64,000 bases of DNA from Flexibacter flexilis DSM 6793. GTDB lineage: Bacteria; Bacteroidota; Bacteroidia; Cytophagales; Flexibacteraceae. Both the position numbers and the translations under genes were made by a program. Of this stretch, positions 45,418-55,213 are shown piece after piece. The stretch lies in contig NZ_FOLE01000005.1 of assembly GCF_900112255.1 (NCBI RefSeq), forward strand, positions 124,001 to 188,000, in the 5' to 3' direction. Each line of letters begins with the position of its first letter. Within the stretch, counting starts at the first letter, position 1. The notes under the pieces are model-generated. The model saw nothing but the letters and a program-made list of their open reading frames with translations, was not told where the DNA came from and did not search any database.

Positions 45418-45864
45418 TTAATACTTCACTTCCGACAGGTGGTCGGCTAGGTGCATGGCAAAATATTGATCGTATTCTTGTTTGGACAATGTTCCAAAAA
45501 ACAAATGTGGTTGCAGGGGTTTTTCAAAAGCCTTAAACTGCTGAATCGTTTCGCGTAAAAGTGCGATACCTTCGGCGGTTGTACCTTCTGTCTGCAAAGC
45601 GGGCGAACCTGGCACAGGCGCGGCCAAATCGTGGCTCATATAGCCCTGACGTAAGAATTTAAAAATAGCGAGTTTGCCAATCGTCCATTGCAGCCACTTG
45701 GGTTTCTGGGCGGGGTAGCCCGTCATGGAATATGCTATGGTTTGGGCGCAGTGCTGAAAAATACGATACGCCGACCAATTGACGGTCTGAACATTGTGTT
45801 TTGCTGCGATTTTATCCAACTCAGCTAGTGCCTCGTCCAGATTTTTAAGAATTAGTTTAGACAT
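45418..45864 (-). CDS. DUF1569 family protein (DinB-like fold)
   Basis: 148 aa from ATG 45864 (MSKLILKNLDEALAELDKIA). It has the length and the conserved His-rich pattern of DUF1569: FQHCAQTIAYSMTGYP near 37, PVPGSPALQTEG near 84, PHLFFGTLSKQEYDQYFAMHLADHLSEV near 120. Its histidines could bind metal as in DinB-superfamily proteins. Biochemical role unknown. The frame also opens 12 codons earlier without conserved sequence. Confidence 0.75.
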   Translation of the reverse strand: MSKLILKNLDEALAELDKIAAKHNVQTVNWSAYRIFQHCAQTIAYSMTGYPAQKPKWLQWTIGKLAIFKFLRQGYMSHDLAAPVPGSPALQTEGTTAEGIALLRETIQQFKAFEKPLQPHLFFGTLSKQEYDQYFAMHLADHLSEVKY

Positions 45865-46099
45865 TAGAATAAGATTTGATAGTGCTGCCGCAAGATGCAA
45901 ATATTTTGGGTTTGTGGTACGTATTTTTTGTAGATGGCAACACCGATAATGTACTGTTTTATGAATTTGGAGTTTGCGATTGTAGATTAGTTATATGATT
46001 TTCGCATCTTAAATCACTAGTCATTTTTACCTAAAAGCCCAAACAACTGACTATCAAAGGTGATTATTGGGGAATATTAGCATTGTTTTCTTTTCTTAA

Positions 46100-47365
46100 A
46101 TGAATATATTCAAAAAAAATACGATTCTGCGCATCGCCTTTGTGCATTTGGTGTCCAAACATCGCCAAACAATTGTAGCCATGCTGGGTGTAATGTTCGG
46201 CATTACCGTTTTTATCTTTCAGGCTGGTATTATTACGGGTTTACAAAACTATATGATTGACAAAATCATTAATAATTCGCCTCACCTGCACATTTTCAAC
46301 GACCCCGAAAAATATCCACCCAGCATTGTCGAGAAAATGTCGCCAGACCCTAATCACTGGACAGTGCTACGCAATCAAAAGCAAAAAGATGTGGACAAAC
46401 GCATTCATAATAGCAATGGTATTATTGAAATTATAGAACGTAATCCCGAAATACAAGGTGCTGCTCCTTTTGTGGGTACACAAGCCATCTTTAAGGCTGG
46501 TTTTAAAGAGCTTCCCGCCACTATTGCGGGCGTAGACATCGACAAAGAAAATCGGTTGTTTAATGTGCACCGCGACCAAATTGCGGGTGATGTCATGCGC
46601 CTAAAAACCATCAATAACGGCATTATTTTGGGCAAAGGCGTAGCCGAAAAGCTGGGCGCGAAAGTTGATGACATTATCACGGTCAGCACCACGTTTGCGG
46701 TAGTGGACATGAAAGTAGTCGGCATCACACAGACGGGTATTACGGCCATCGACGATGTGCGTGCCATGATGAATTTGCGCAGTGCCCAAAAACTCATGAA
46801 TGCGGACTCTTATTATGTAACAGATATTAATATCAAACTCAAAAATCCTGACCACGCGGATATTCTTTCGACAGAATATGAAAAAATGTTTGGTTATCGT
46901 GCTCAAACGTGGAAAGATGCCAATGCAGGTATTTTTGGCGTATTTAAAATTCAAAACCTTGCGACCTACATGGTAATTGTTTCCATTCTGATTGTGGCGG
47001 GTTTCGGGATTTTCAATATCCTGATGATGATGATTTACGAAAAAATGACCGACATCGCCATTCTCAAATCAATTGGCTTCAAAAACCGCGATATTCGTAA
47101 TTTGTTTATGATAGAAGCCCTCGTCATTGGGTTTGCTGGTGGCGTGTTGGGCTTAATATTTGGCTATGTAGTTTGTCGTATTGCGGCAATGGTAGAGGTA
47201 AAAATCAAAGGGCTTGTAACCCTCGACCACCTTAATATTAACTTTGATCCGATGTTTTATGTAGCAGGTTTTGCCTTTGCCATCATTTCGACAGCTTTGG
47301 CGGGTTATATTCCTGCTCGCAAGGCCTCACGCATTGACCCCGTGGATATTATTAGAGGAAAATAG
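46100..47365 (+). CDS. ABC transporter permease (FtsX/MacB/LolC-like)
   Basis: Integral membrane permease, 421 aa. It has one N-terminal helix (about 18-40), a periplasmic domain (about 45-285, MacB_PCD-like) and three C-terminal helices within the FtsX domain. The FtsX domain carries the characteristic IFNILMMMIYEKMTDIAILKSIGFKNRDIRNLF near 308 and ends GYIPARKASRIDPVDIIRGK. Such permeases work with an ATPase (LolD/MacB type) in lipoprotein release or export; no ATPase gene is adjacent in this window. Ends next to a strong bidirectional terminator. Confidence 0.88.
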   Translation: MNIFKKNTILRIAFVHLVSKHRQTIVAMLGVMFGITVFIFQAGIITGLQNYMIDKIINNSPHLHIFNDPEKYPPSIVEKMSPDPNHWTVLRNQKQKDVDKRIHNSNGIIEIIERNPEIQGAAPFVGTQAIFKAGFKELPATIAGVDIDKENRLFNVHRDQIAGDVMRLKTINNGIILGKGVAEKLGAKVDDIITVSTTFAVVDMKVVGITQTGITAIDDVRAMMNLRSAQKLMNADSYYVTDINIKLKNPDHADILSTEYEKMFGYRAQTWKDANAGIFGVFKIQNLATYMVIVSILIVAGFGIFNILMMMIYEKMTDIAILKSIGFKNRDIRNLFMIEALVIGFAGGVLGLIFGYVVCRIAAMVEVKIKGLVTLDHLNINFDPMFYVAGFAFAIISTALAGYIPARKASRIDPVDIIRGK

Positions 47366-47383
47366 TTTGAACTAGATACGTAT

Positions 47384-47429
47384 AAAAGCAGAATGCCCAC
47401 GATATTGTCGTGGGCATTCTGCTTTTATT
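47384..47429. terminator. Bidirectional terminator, ABC permease / 1016-aa cargo
   Basis: AAAAGCAGAATGCCCACGA-TATT-GTCGTGGGCATTCTGCTTTT, a stem of about 19 bp between convergent genes. Confidence 0.9.
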
Positions 47430-47436
47430 TTAATGA

Positions 47437-50400
47437 TTACTCCAACACGATTTTCTTCATACTTACACCTTTGCTGTCCGATACTTTCACGAAGTAAAGG
47501 CCTGAAGCATAGTCCGACAAACGAACTGTATTCGCGCCAGCCTCTTGTTTTTGGGTATAATAAACCTTGCCTGTTACGTCTGTTACCGTTACTTCCGAAC
47601 GCTCAGACAAACTCACATGAAACTCCCCTTTCGCTGGGTTTGGCCACAACAACCATGAACCGTTAACCACATTTTGTTTGCTGCCTGTTATCACGTTGCC
47701 ACCCAAACTCGGATTGCTATACACGATATTGTCAAACGTTGTTACCGTCTCGTTCGTTATCACTGGCGCGTTATAGTCGAAATAAATAGCGGCCTTGTTG
47801 CGCACTTTTGTTCCTAAAGCATTGCTCGACAAGGGTTTGATATAGAATTGTACAAAACCATTGCTTCCCAACTGATTTGCGCCGCTGTCTGGCAACATGA
47901 TGTTGGCAAACGTCCAACGCAAATACGTTTTACCGTTCAACGTCTGTAAATCAATTTTGCCTTTATGCGACATCACGCCCAAACGCAAGCTTTCTATATC
48001 CAATTTCTCCGACAAAGTATCTACAACCGTTACCACATACGCCGTGTCGTTGCCTGTATTTTGGAAACGAATTAGGTATTCTAATTCCGTGTTCGGTGCT
48101 ACAATGTTTTCAGATGTCAAACCACGCGGAAATACTTGTTTGTCGTTGGGGTCATAGCTATTGCGCACTTGGTCGCAACTCGTCGCTGTATTCACCGTAT
48201 TATTCGCCGAAAACGCATCTACAAAACCTGTCGTAACGGTGCCGCCCGCCTGTACGCAACCTTCTACTACTACGCTTACTTGCTGCTCGGTTGGGTGGTT
48301 GGCTACTTGCTCGGCTTCCAAGCGAATCGTATGGCCATTGGCTAACACTTGAAAATTAAGAGAATCGGAAGCCGCCAATTTCACTTTTTTCTGCGCTATC
48401 AGCAACGAATCGTAATACACTTTATAATTCACCGAATCGCTCATATTGTTGGCTGTTGGGTTATAAATTCCCAAACGAACCATGCCATTGCCTACGCAAG
48501 AACCTTTCACACTTACCGCCGCGCCGTTCCAGTTGCTCGGCAACGGACAATCCGACACTGGATAAATACTCGCTTGCGCACACAACGTATAACCCATCGG
48601 TGCATTACACAAAACCGAATCTTGAACCGTAAAATAGGTATTAGTACCTGCGGCAACACTGCCCAACTCAAAACGATAGGTATGCGTAGCGGCATCTACC
48701 AAGCTCCATGACAAGGCACTTTGCTTCGGAACTAAATACGCTGGGAATTTTACCAAAACATAAGCATTCGGTGCGGCAACTGTTCCCACATTACGATACC
48801 AAACAATTGTTTGAGTTTTAGAGCAAGGTCTTAAACGACCTTCGTTAATACCAACCATTAGCTTATGACAATCGGCTATCTGAAAACCAAAGTTTTTATC
48901 TGAAACCACCAACGGTGTATTGCTTTCCGCCACACTAACGGCCTGCGCTCCTGTCGGACATACCTGAACCGCCATGTTTTCTAAATACGCAGGGATTACG
49001 GGTTGTACATGATACGTCGTAGCCGCTTGTTTGACTACACCCATTCGATAAAGACCATTTTCGTCAGTGAGTGCGTAATTGCCTTCTGCGGACTTTACTA
49101 CCCAATTAGCTAATTTTTGGCCACTTGTATCCGCACAACTTGACGCAGAAGCAACTCTACTCAACGTGCCATTTATCTCATGGCCAATGCTTAATTTTGT
49201 AAAATATATCCTGCCAACTTGGGTCTGCAAACCATCCGCATAACCGCCACCATATATAATAGCATTTAGATCGTTAGGTGCATTAACAATTATATTTGCA
49301 AAATTCCCGCTCTTTTTCCAAAGTAAGTTACCTAAGCTATCTGTTTTGGCTATATATTGGCCATACTCTAACACATAGTAATTACCTTCCGAATCACGAA
49401 TCCCTCTTTTAAAAGGATTGACAGCTGTGGCTGTGGCTGAAGTATTTAATTCTGCAATAAACTCAGAACCTACATAAGCTGCACCCGTAACACTCATACC
49501 CCAAATATCCGCTGTACTGGAATATACCTGAAAACTTACTCTAATTCCGTTACCACTTTTTCCTATCCCCGTTATATTATCGTTCCCTGTGCCTCCTGCT
49601 CTTTTCTTCAGCAAAAGTGTTCCATCAGGCGCATATTTCAACAAAACCATATCCCTTAGTCCTGCACTCACCAAACTTTCCCCCGCTACATTCAATGTAT
49701 CATCAAATGAGCCTGCCAACCAAATATTACCTGCTGCATCTAATGCTAAACCAGAACGAACCTCATTCTCATTATGAAAATCAATATGTTTTACCCAATC
49801 CACCTCACCTACTGCATTACATTTAATCAACAAGCGATTGTCTTCATACATATAACCTGAAGAATCAAGCGGAGTTGTACCATAAACTTGATTTTGATAA
49901 ATAATTGTATCGGCAAACGACTCAAGAATATAGGTATTACCTTGATTATCAATCACCATATTTTCGATAGAAATATTCTCCATAAAATACCCTTCAGCTA
50001 ATTTCTTAGCCCAAAAGACTTGGCCATTATTAGCATTCAGTTTAGCGATAAAGGTTGAATTAGCACCTCCTTCTAATGTAGTATTACCCAATGATATATA
50101 CTCCCAAAAACGCCCCCCGATATAAATATTACCTTGGTCATCTACTTTAAAGTGGGAAATATCAGTAATACTCGAACCTGAATAAAACATCTGTTCCCAT
50201 AGTTTATTGCCATTCACATCATATTTAGCAATATAAGCTCCCACATCATCATGAGATGGAAAGACTGGATCTGTAAAATCAATACTATCAGATAAACTAC
50301 CTACAATATACATATTACCGACATTATCTTTATAGGTAATTTTACCGTAATAAATAATGGTGTTATTTCCTGTTTGGCAGGTATCACAACTAATTTTCCG

Positions 50401-50487
50401 CGCCCATTCAAAATATGGCACTTGCCCTGAGGCCGAAAACGCAGCCATCAGTATAGCCACGAAAGTAAAGAGTTTTAGCTTTTGCAT
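47437..50487 (-). CDS. Large T9SS-secreted repeat protein (1016 aa)
   Basis: Predicted surface or extracellular protein. Signal peptide about 1-21 (MQKLKLFTFVAILMAAFSASG). Residues 25-430 contain SBBP/NHL-like repeats such as DQGNIYIGGRFWE, NQGNTYILESFAD and AAGNIWLAGSFDDTLN. A middle region (about 440-790) has carboxypeptidase-regulatory-like and immunoglobulin-like strands. A DUF11/DUF7619-type module (about 795-925) starts SYDPNDKQVFP and ends NEAPVITNETVTTFD-like (here FDYNAPVITNETV). The T9SS type A sorting domain is the last 75 residues (LLWPNPAKGEFHVSL, GLYFVKV, MKKIVLE). No catalytic motif; cell-surface architecture is the safest call. Confidence 0.88.
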   Translation of the reverse strand: MQKLKLFTFVAILMAAFSASGQVPYFEWARKISCDTCQTGNNTIIYYGKITYKDNVGNMYIVGSLSDSIDFTDPVFPSHDDVGAYIAKYDVNGNKLWEQMFYSGSSITDISHFKVDDQGNIYIGGRFWEYISLGNTTLEGGANSTFIAKLNANNGQVFWAKKLAEGYFMENISIENMVIDNQGNTYILESFADTIIYQNQVYGTTPLDSSGYMYEDNRLLIKCNAVGEVDWVKHIDFHNENEVRSGLALDAAGNIWLAGSFDDTLNVAGESLVSAGLRDMVLLKYAPDGTLLLKKRAGGTGNDNITGIGKSGNGIRVSFQVYSSTADIWGMSVTGAAYVGSEFIAELNTSATATAVNPFKRGIRDSEGNYYVLEYGQYIAKTDSLGNLLWKKSGNFANIIVNAPNDLNAIIYGGGYADGLQTQVGRIYFTKLSIGHEINGTLSRVASASSCADTSGQKLANWVVKSAEGNYALTDENGLYRMGVVKQAATTYHVQPVIPAYLENMAVQVCPTGAQAVSVAESNTPLVVSDKNFGFQIADCHKLMVGINEGRLRPCSKTQTIVWYRNVGTVAAPNAYVLVKFPAYLVPKQSALSWSLVDAATHTYRFELGSVAAGTNTYFTVQDSVLCNAPMGYTLCAQASIYPVSDCPLPSNWNGAAVSVKGSCVGNGMVRLGIYNPTANNMSDSVNYKVYYDSLLIAQKKVKLAASDSLNFQVLANGHTIRLEAEQVANHPTEQQVSVVVEGCVQAGGTVTTGFVDAFSANNTVNTATSCDQVRNSYDPNDKQVFPRGLTSENIVAPNTELEYLIRFQNTGNDTAYVVTVVDTLSEKLDIESLRLGVMSHKGKIDLQTLNGKTYLRWTFANIMLPDSGANQLGSNGFVQFYIKPLSSNALGTKVRNKAAIYFDYNAPVITNETVTTFDNIVYSNPSLGGNVITGSKQNVVNGSWLLWPNPAKGEFHVSLSERSEVTVTDVTGKVYYTQKQEAGANTVRLSDYASGLYFVKVSDSKGVSMKKIVLE

Positions 50488-50580
50488 AAAAAAGTAAATT
50501 TTAAATCAATAAATGAATATTTATTGCAAACATAATATCATTATGTAATACTTCAAAGTTTTTTTTAAATTTTATTGAAC

Positions 50581-50626
50581 AAAAAAATCTCCGTACCTGA
50601 AAACAATGCAGATACGGAGATTTTGT
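50581..50626 (-). terminator. Terminator of the E2 gene
   Basis: AAATCTCCGTA, a loop of about 17 nt, TACGGAGATTTT with A/T flanks, 26 bp from the stop at 50652. Confidence 0.75.
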
Positions 50627-50651
50627 AGTGTTTATAGCCTAAATATAACTC

Positions 50652-51971
50652 TTAGAATAATTTTCTGTTCAGGTCGAAGGCTTCCAAATAGTCGGCCACG
50701 CGGCGCACGAACATTCCGCCCAACGAACCATCTACTACGCGGTGATCGTAAGAATGCGACAAGAACATCAGGTGACGAATGCCAATCGTATCGCCCAACG
50801 GCGTTTCGATTACGGCTGGTTTTTTCTGAATCGCACCCAAAGCCAAAATCGCGATTTGCGGCTGCATGATAATCGGCGTACCCATTACATTGCCAAAAGA
50901 ACCCACGTTAGAAACCGTGAACGTTCCACCCGACAAATCGTCTGGAGTCAGTTTGTTTTCGCGTGCACGGCGTGCCAAATCATTTACTCGTTTGGTCAGG
51001 CCAACAATATTGAGTTGGTCGGCGTTGCGAATCACGGGCACAATCAGGTTTCCGCTTGGCAAAGCCACCGCCATTCCGATATTGATGTCTTTTTTCACAA
51101 TAATTTTATCGCCTTCCACCGATGCGTTTATCATCGGGTAATCTTTGATGGCACGCGCCACCGCCTCAATAAATATTGGCGTGAACGTAATGGCATCACC
51201 TTCTTTGCTTTTGAACTCGTTTTTCACGCGGTTACGCCAGTAAACCACATTGGTTACGTCCGCTTCCACAAATGAGGTTACGTGTGGGGAAATACGTTTT
51301 GAATCCACCATTCGTTGCGAAATCATTTTGCGCATTCTGTCCATTTCGATAATGTCGGCAGCACCGCTATACGAAACGGCAGGCTGACTAACTGGCTGTA
51401 CTTCTGTTGGTTGCACAACAGGTGCGGCAGCGGCCACAGGTGCGGCAACCACTGGCGCAGCGGCTACGGCAGGAGTTGCGGTGCGGTCAGCAACATAAGC
51501 CAATATATCTTTTTTGGTTACGCGATTGTCTTTTCCTGTGCCTGCGATGGCTTCTAATTCCTGCATCGAAATTTTTTCTTCGCGAGCAATGCTCATCACC
51601 AGAGGCGAGTAAAAACGGTTAGCATCTTCGGCCACAGGGTTATGATTGGCTACCGCAACAGGTGCAGCGGCAGCAGGAGTTGCCACAGTGGCGGCTGGCG
51701 TTGGTGCTGGCGCAGAGGCTGTTCCGTTGGCTTCGGTATCTATCACAGCGATAGGGCTACCCACAGGCACTACGTCTCCTTCTTTTACCAAAATCTCTTT
51801 CAAAAAACCAGCGTGCGTAGCAGGAACTTCCGTGTCCACTTTGTCGGTGGCCACTTCCAAAACTGCCTCGTCTTGTTCGATTTTATCGCCTACTTTTTTG
51901 AGCCAAGAAAGCACTGTGCCTTCCATGATACTTTCGCCCATTTTGGGCATAACCATTTGAATAAGAGCCAT
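50652..51971 (-). CDS. 2-oxo acid dehydrogenase E2 (dihydrolipoamide acyltransferase)
   Basis: Acyltransferase core of a pyruvate or branched-chain 2-oxoacid dehydrogenase complex, 439 aa. Lipoyl domain 1-76 with the modified Lys 44 in EVATDKVDTEVPA; Ala/Pro-rich linker 80-110; E1/E3-binding domain about 118-160 (FYSPLVMSIAREEKIS); second Ala/Pro linker; catalytic domain about 210-439 with HRVVDGSLGG near 412. E1 and E3 genes are not in the window. Substrate class (pyruvate versus branched-chain) is unresolved. A -7-like TAACTTTG lies about 90 bp upstream. Confidence 0.93.
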   Translation of the reverse strand: MALIQMVMPKMGESIMEGTVLSWLKKVGDKIEQDEAVLEVATDKVDTEVPATHAGFLKEILVKEGDVVPVGSPIAVIDTEANGTASAPAPTPAATVATPAAAAPVAVANHNPVAEDANRFYSPLVMSIAREEKISMQELEAIAGTGKDNRVTKKDILAYVADRTATPAVAAAPVVAAPVAAAAPVVQPTEVQPVSQPAVSYSGAADIIEMDRMRKMISQRMVDSKRISPHVTSFVEADVTNVVYWRNRVKNEFKSKEGDAITFTPIFIEAVARAIKDYPMINASVEGDKIIVKKDINIGMAVALPSGNLIVPVIRNADQLNIVGLTKRVNDLARRARENKLTPDDLSGGTFTVSNVGSFGNVMGTPIIMQPQIAILALGAIQKKPAVIETPLGDTIGIRHLMFLSHSYDHRVVDGSLGGMFVRRVADYLEAFDLNRKLF

Positions 51972-52565
51972 TTGAAAATATTATTTTTGTTTTCCTGATT
52001 AAATTTTTTTGGGTGTATTGGTCGGTGTTCGTCCGAGTAGATTTCCCACTTCGGCACTCGCAAAGTTAGTTAAAGTTTGTAAAAATGAAACCCCACGCAA
52101 ACAGTAGCCATCAGGCCGTATTTTTAGATTTGTTGAGGTGCGCCAAAATCGCCGTTTTTGTGTTGGGAAGCACGCGTCCCCAAACATATTTTATTTCAAA
52201 AATAAGAAATTTTGCCAAATAAAATTATTTAAGCAATTGTTTGATGTTTTTCTAAAAAATTTCGCAAAAAGGAGAATTTAATAATTACAAAACCAAGAAT
52301 ATCAGCAATTTACGTTATTAAATTTTGCATCAAAATATTTACTTATAAGCAAATATTTCACATCAGCATTCCGAATATAATTTGCAAGCCCTTCGCCCAA
52401 TAATGGTGCGATTGTGTTAAGTTTGTATGAAATCTTAATTAAATCATTCCTGCCCTATTGATATTCAAAGTATTGATCCCTTCTTTTACATTCCAAATCT
52501 TGTAAGCCTTTCTCAAAGGCCTCCATTTTAAATTGATTCAGAGAATTTTTTAGCATAAAAAAACG
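51972..52565. other. Long intergenic region between E2 and Na/Pi genes
   Basis: About 590 bp between divergent genes. TAACTTTG on the minus strand (52068-52061) is a good -7 element for the E2 gene. A 62-codon minus-strand frame (51999-52187) is open but lies across this promoter. The rest (52190-52565) is AT-rich and shows no gene or repeat. Confidence 0.4.
52061..52068 (-). promoter_or_regulatory. Possible -7 element of the E2 gene
   Basis: TAACTTTG on the minus strand, matching TAnnTTTG, about 90 nt upstream of the ATG. A paired TTTG is not found at the standard spacing. Confidence 0.4.
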
Positions 52566-53708
52566 TTGGCTCTTTCTGTAAACAATAATGCTTTGAGTAA
52601 ATCCTATGCACTGCAACACCAGCTTAGTTGGCAAGAAGTGGTGGTCAGAATCTTTTTATTAATATTTTGCCTTTTTGGTTTTTTATTTTCGTTACAGCTG
52701 ATAGAATCCCTATTTCGCGGGCACAGCGAAATGTTTACCAACCAATTTGGACAAGCATTTTCCAATCCGCTATTAGGTTTGTGCTTAGGGCTTTTGGCTA
52801 CCGCTACCGTACAGAGTAGCAGCACCACTACGGCTTTAATCGTGGCTACTGTGGCATCAGGCACGTTGCAACTCTCGCAAGCCGTGCCCATGGTGATGGG
52901 TGCAAACGTCGGGACAACCATTACGGCGATGCTCGTGGCTTTTACGCACGTCTATAACAAACGCCAGTTCCGCAAAGCCTTTGCCGCTGCGCTGGGGCAT
53001 CATTTTTTTAATATCCTGACACTGATTTTGTTGTTTCCGATGGAATACGCCTTCGGGTTACTTTCGGGGACGGCCACACATTTGGCAGAACTTTTCTCAA
53101 CGGGCAGCACTGACGGGCAATCATTCTTATCTTTTGCCATCAAACCTTTACTGGCTTGGTTCGAACAACAGACGGGCGGCTCTGTGCTAATTCCGTTATT
53201 TACGGCGGTGGCTTTGTTGCCAGCTTCGGTGTTTGGTTTTTCGGCGGTGCTGAAAGGTTTGGTGATTGGTAGCGCACAACAACTAATTGAAGATAAGGTA
53301 TTTGGAGAACCCCTTATCGCCTTGTTTTGGGGCATCGGCCTGACGGCTTTGGTGCGTTCGAGTGCGGCTACTACCTCGCTTACGGTTCCGTTGGTGGCAG
53401 GCGAACGTATTTCCCTCAAAAAGTCTTTGCCTTTCATTATGGGCGCTAACGTCGGGACGACTATCACGGCTTTGCTTGCCTCTGTGTCGCGCAGCGAAAC
53501 AGCCATTAGTATTGCCATTACGCACCTTTTGTTTAATCTTATCGGTGTGTTGGTACTGTTCCCGTTTCCAAATTTGCGCCAAAAATTTGTGTGGTTGGTG
53601 AAGCGTTCGGCCAGCAAACTGACCACCAATCGCAGCAACGCATTTTTGTATTTGCTACTCATTTTCTTTGTGTTGCCTGTGGCGTTGCTGTATTTCGGGC
53701 TAAAATAA
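52566..53708 (+). CDS. Na/Pi-cotransporter family protein
   Basis: Inner-membrane sodium-dependent phosphate transporter of the PNaS family, 380 aa, about eight hydrophobic segments. The two inverted family motifs are present: TVQSSSTTTALIVATVASG near 84 and VRSSAATTSLTVPLVAGE near 262, each followed by MGANVGTTITA (about 110 and 292). It lacks the C-terminal PhoU-like domain of the longer YjbB proteins. Start TTG at 52566 is the best in-frame choice; a second TTG lies nine codons later. A terminator follows. Confidence 0.88.
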   Translation: MALSVNNNALSKSYALQHQLSWQEVVVRIFLLIFCLFGFLFSLQLIESLFRGHSEMFTNQFGQAFSNPLLGLCLGLLATATVQSSSTTTALIVATVASGTLQLSQAVPMVMGANVGTTITAMLVAFTHVYNKRQFRKAFAAALGHHFFNILTLILLFPMEYAFGLLSGTATHLAELFSTGSTDGQSFLSFAIKPLLAWFEQQTGGSVLIPLFTAVALLPASVFGFSAVLKGLVIGSAQQLIEDKVFGEPLIALFWGIGLTALVRSSAATTSLTVPLVAGERISLKKSLPFIMGANVGTTITALLASVSRSETAISIAITHLLFNLIGVLVLFPFPNLRQKFVWLVKRSASKLTTNRSNAFLYLLLIFFVLPVALLYFGLK

Positions 53709-53734
53709 CATCATATTTCTTCTTGGAAAGACAG

Positions 53735-53777
53735 CAAAAACATGCAAATAAATCTATGTCTTATTTGCATGTTTTTG
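53735..53777 (+). terminator. Terminator of the Na/Pi gene
   Basis: AAAAACATGCAAATAA, a 9-nt loop, TTATTTGCATGTTTTTGG: a 16-bp stem with a U-run. Confidence 0.8.
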
Positions 53778-53938
53778 GTATATTTTGGATTTTGCAGAGG
53801 AATAGCGAGCAAGATGCTTGCAGAAACATTGCCGTTTATCTTAATTTTAGGAGTAATAAACGCAATAAGTTTCGTTTATATAGAGTTACCACACACGTAA
53901 AGAAAGGCTCTTAAAACATTGGGGAGAAACAGAACAAT

Positions 53939-54502
53939 ATGAAAGAAATTTTAGAATATACAAATAAGATTACGCCACTTGACACCACCGCAAGCGAAGA
54001 CCTTATAAGTGCATTTGAACTCATGTCTTTTGCAAAAGGAGACTTCATTTTAAAAGCAGACCAAGCATGTAAATATTACTATTTCATAAAATCAGGACTT
54101 ACAAAATCTCATTTTTTTAAAGACGATAAGGAATTTATTATGACCTTTTTTAAAGAAAATATGTTGTTTACCGAATTTAGCAGTTATCTCACCGAGCAAC
54201 CGTCTAAATATATGATTTTGGCTTTAGAGGATACGGAAATTTATTCTATCAGTAAAAAACAAATAGTTGCGCTTTGTAAAAAGCATCATAGTATTGAAAC
54301 CTTGTTTAGTAAATTACATTCGTTTACCGCTATAAATATGATGAAACGCATTAGCGAAATGCTTGAAGAGAATGCAACAGAACGTTACAAAAACTTCATT
54401 TGTGAAAACAATAGTTTACTTCAACGAATAAGCCTTGGCGACCTTGCTAACTATTTAGGCATAACGCAAGTTTCATTGAGTAGAATTAGAGCTATAAAGT
54501 AA
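53939..54502 (+). CDS. Crp/Fnr-family transcriptional regulator
   Basis: 187-aa regulator with an N-terminal cyclic-nucleotide-binding-like jelly roll (about 15-125; FAKGDFILKADQACKYYYFIKSGLTK) and a C-terminal helix-turn-helix (ISLGDLANYLGITQVSLSRIRAIK near 164). No Cys cluster for an Fe-S centre is seen, so it is not a classical FNR. It precedes the AhpD-like gene by 74 bp on the same strand and probably controls it. Codon and base use are more AT-rich than in the Na/Pi gene upstream, fitting an acquired segment. Confidence 0.88.
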   Translation: MKEILEYTNKITPLDTTASEDLISAFELMSFAKGDFILKADQACKYYYFIKSGLTKSHFFKDDKEFIMTFFKENMLFTEFSSYLTEQPSKYMILALEDTEIYSISKKQIVALCKKHHSIETLFSKLHSFTAINMMKRISEMLEENATERYKNFICENNSLLQRISLGDLANYLGITQVSLSRIRAIK

Positions 54503-54576
54503 TTATTTATCATTTGTAAAAAGAAATTTTTTATTCCCAAAATACCTTTGTGCCATAACGAAAATATAAAACGAAT

Positions 54577-55032
54577 ATGGTATCAAGAATGAAAAATCCA
54601 GCCTTAGTATTAGGCGTAAATTCAGCCATTCAAACAATGATGGGCTCAATATACCAAAGCGGTATATCTTTTGAACTACTTGAATATGTTGGACTACGAG
54701 TAGGACAAATAAATAATTGTGAACTGTGTATTGGTGAAGCAATTGTAAAAGCTAAAGACAATCCAGTAACAAGAGACCGAATTGAACATGTATTATCTTG
54801 GAGAGATTCTAAACTATTTAATGAATCTGAACAGGCTGCACTCGAACTAACCGAAGCAATTACCAGATTAGAGAATAAGTATGAATCTGTTTCAGACGAA
54901 CTTTGGCTTAAAGTTGAAACGCATTTCGGTGAAAAAGAAAAAGCAGCTTTGGTGCTTTTCATTTCAGTAATGAATATGTTTACTCGGCTAAATGTAGCGA
55001 CAAGACAATTAATGCCTGAGTGGGAGCAGTAA
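54577..55032 (+). CDS. Carboxymuconolactone decarboxylase / AhpD-like protein
   Basis: 151-aa all-helical protein of the CMD/AhpD family, cytoplasmic. The redox pair is NNCELCIGEA (Cys 48 and 51), as in AhpD-like alkyl-hydroperoxidase partners. The C-terminal half carries a LVLFISVMNMFTRLNVATRQL helix. With a Crp/Fnr-type regulator directly upstream, a small stress-responsive pair is likely. The general base Glu/His arrangement of AhpD is not fully clear, so peroxidase activity is only inferred. Confidence 0.82.
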   Translation: MVSRMKNPALVLGVNSAIQTMMGSIYQSGISFELLEYVGLRVGQINNCELCIGEAIVKAKDNPVTRDRIEHVLSWRDSKLFNESEQAALELTEAITRLENKYESVSDELWLKVETHFGEKEKAALVLFISVMNMFTRLNVATRQLMPEWEQ

Positions 55033-55056
55033 CAGAAACGACAGTAGGTAACTGCC

Positions 55057-55100
55057 AAAAAGCGTCAAGCGAGGTTTTATGCTTCGTTTGACGCTTTTTG
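55057..55100 (+). terminator. Terminator after the AhpD-like gene
   Basis: AAAAAGCGTCAAGCG, an 11-nt loop, CGTTTGACGCTTTTTG: a 14-15-bp stem with a U-run. Confidence 0.8.
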
Positions 55101-55163
55101 CATATATTTGCTTCGTATCAAGTTTAGTGCTAAAAATTCAGCCCGAACACAAAGCTGCAAAAC

Positions 55164-55177
55164 GTTGGCGGCAATTT
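55164..55177 (+). repeat. Inverted end repeat of the peptidase element, left copy
   Basis: GTTGGCGGCAATTT is the exact reverse complement of AAATTGCCGCCAAC at 56615-56628. It lies 37 bp before the peptidase ATG. Confidence 0.65.
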
Positions 55178-55213
55178 CATCTAAAACCTCCATTAAAATT
55201 ATATTTATACAAA

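Noticed and set aside
51999-52187. 62-codon minus-strand frame upstream of the E2 gene
   Set aside because: It spans a good -7 element for E2 and shows no signal peptide or recognisable domain. It could be a leader ORF, but there is no positive evidence.
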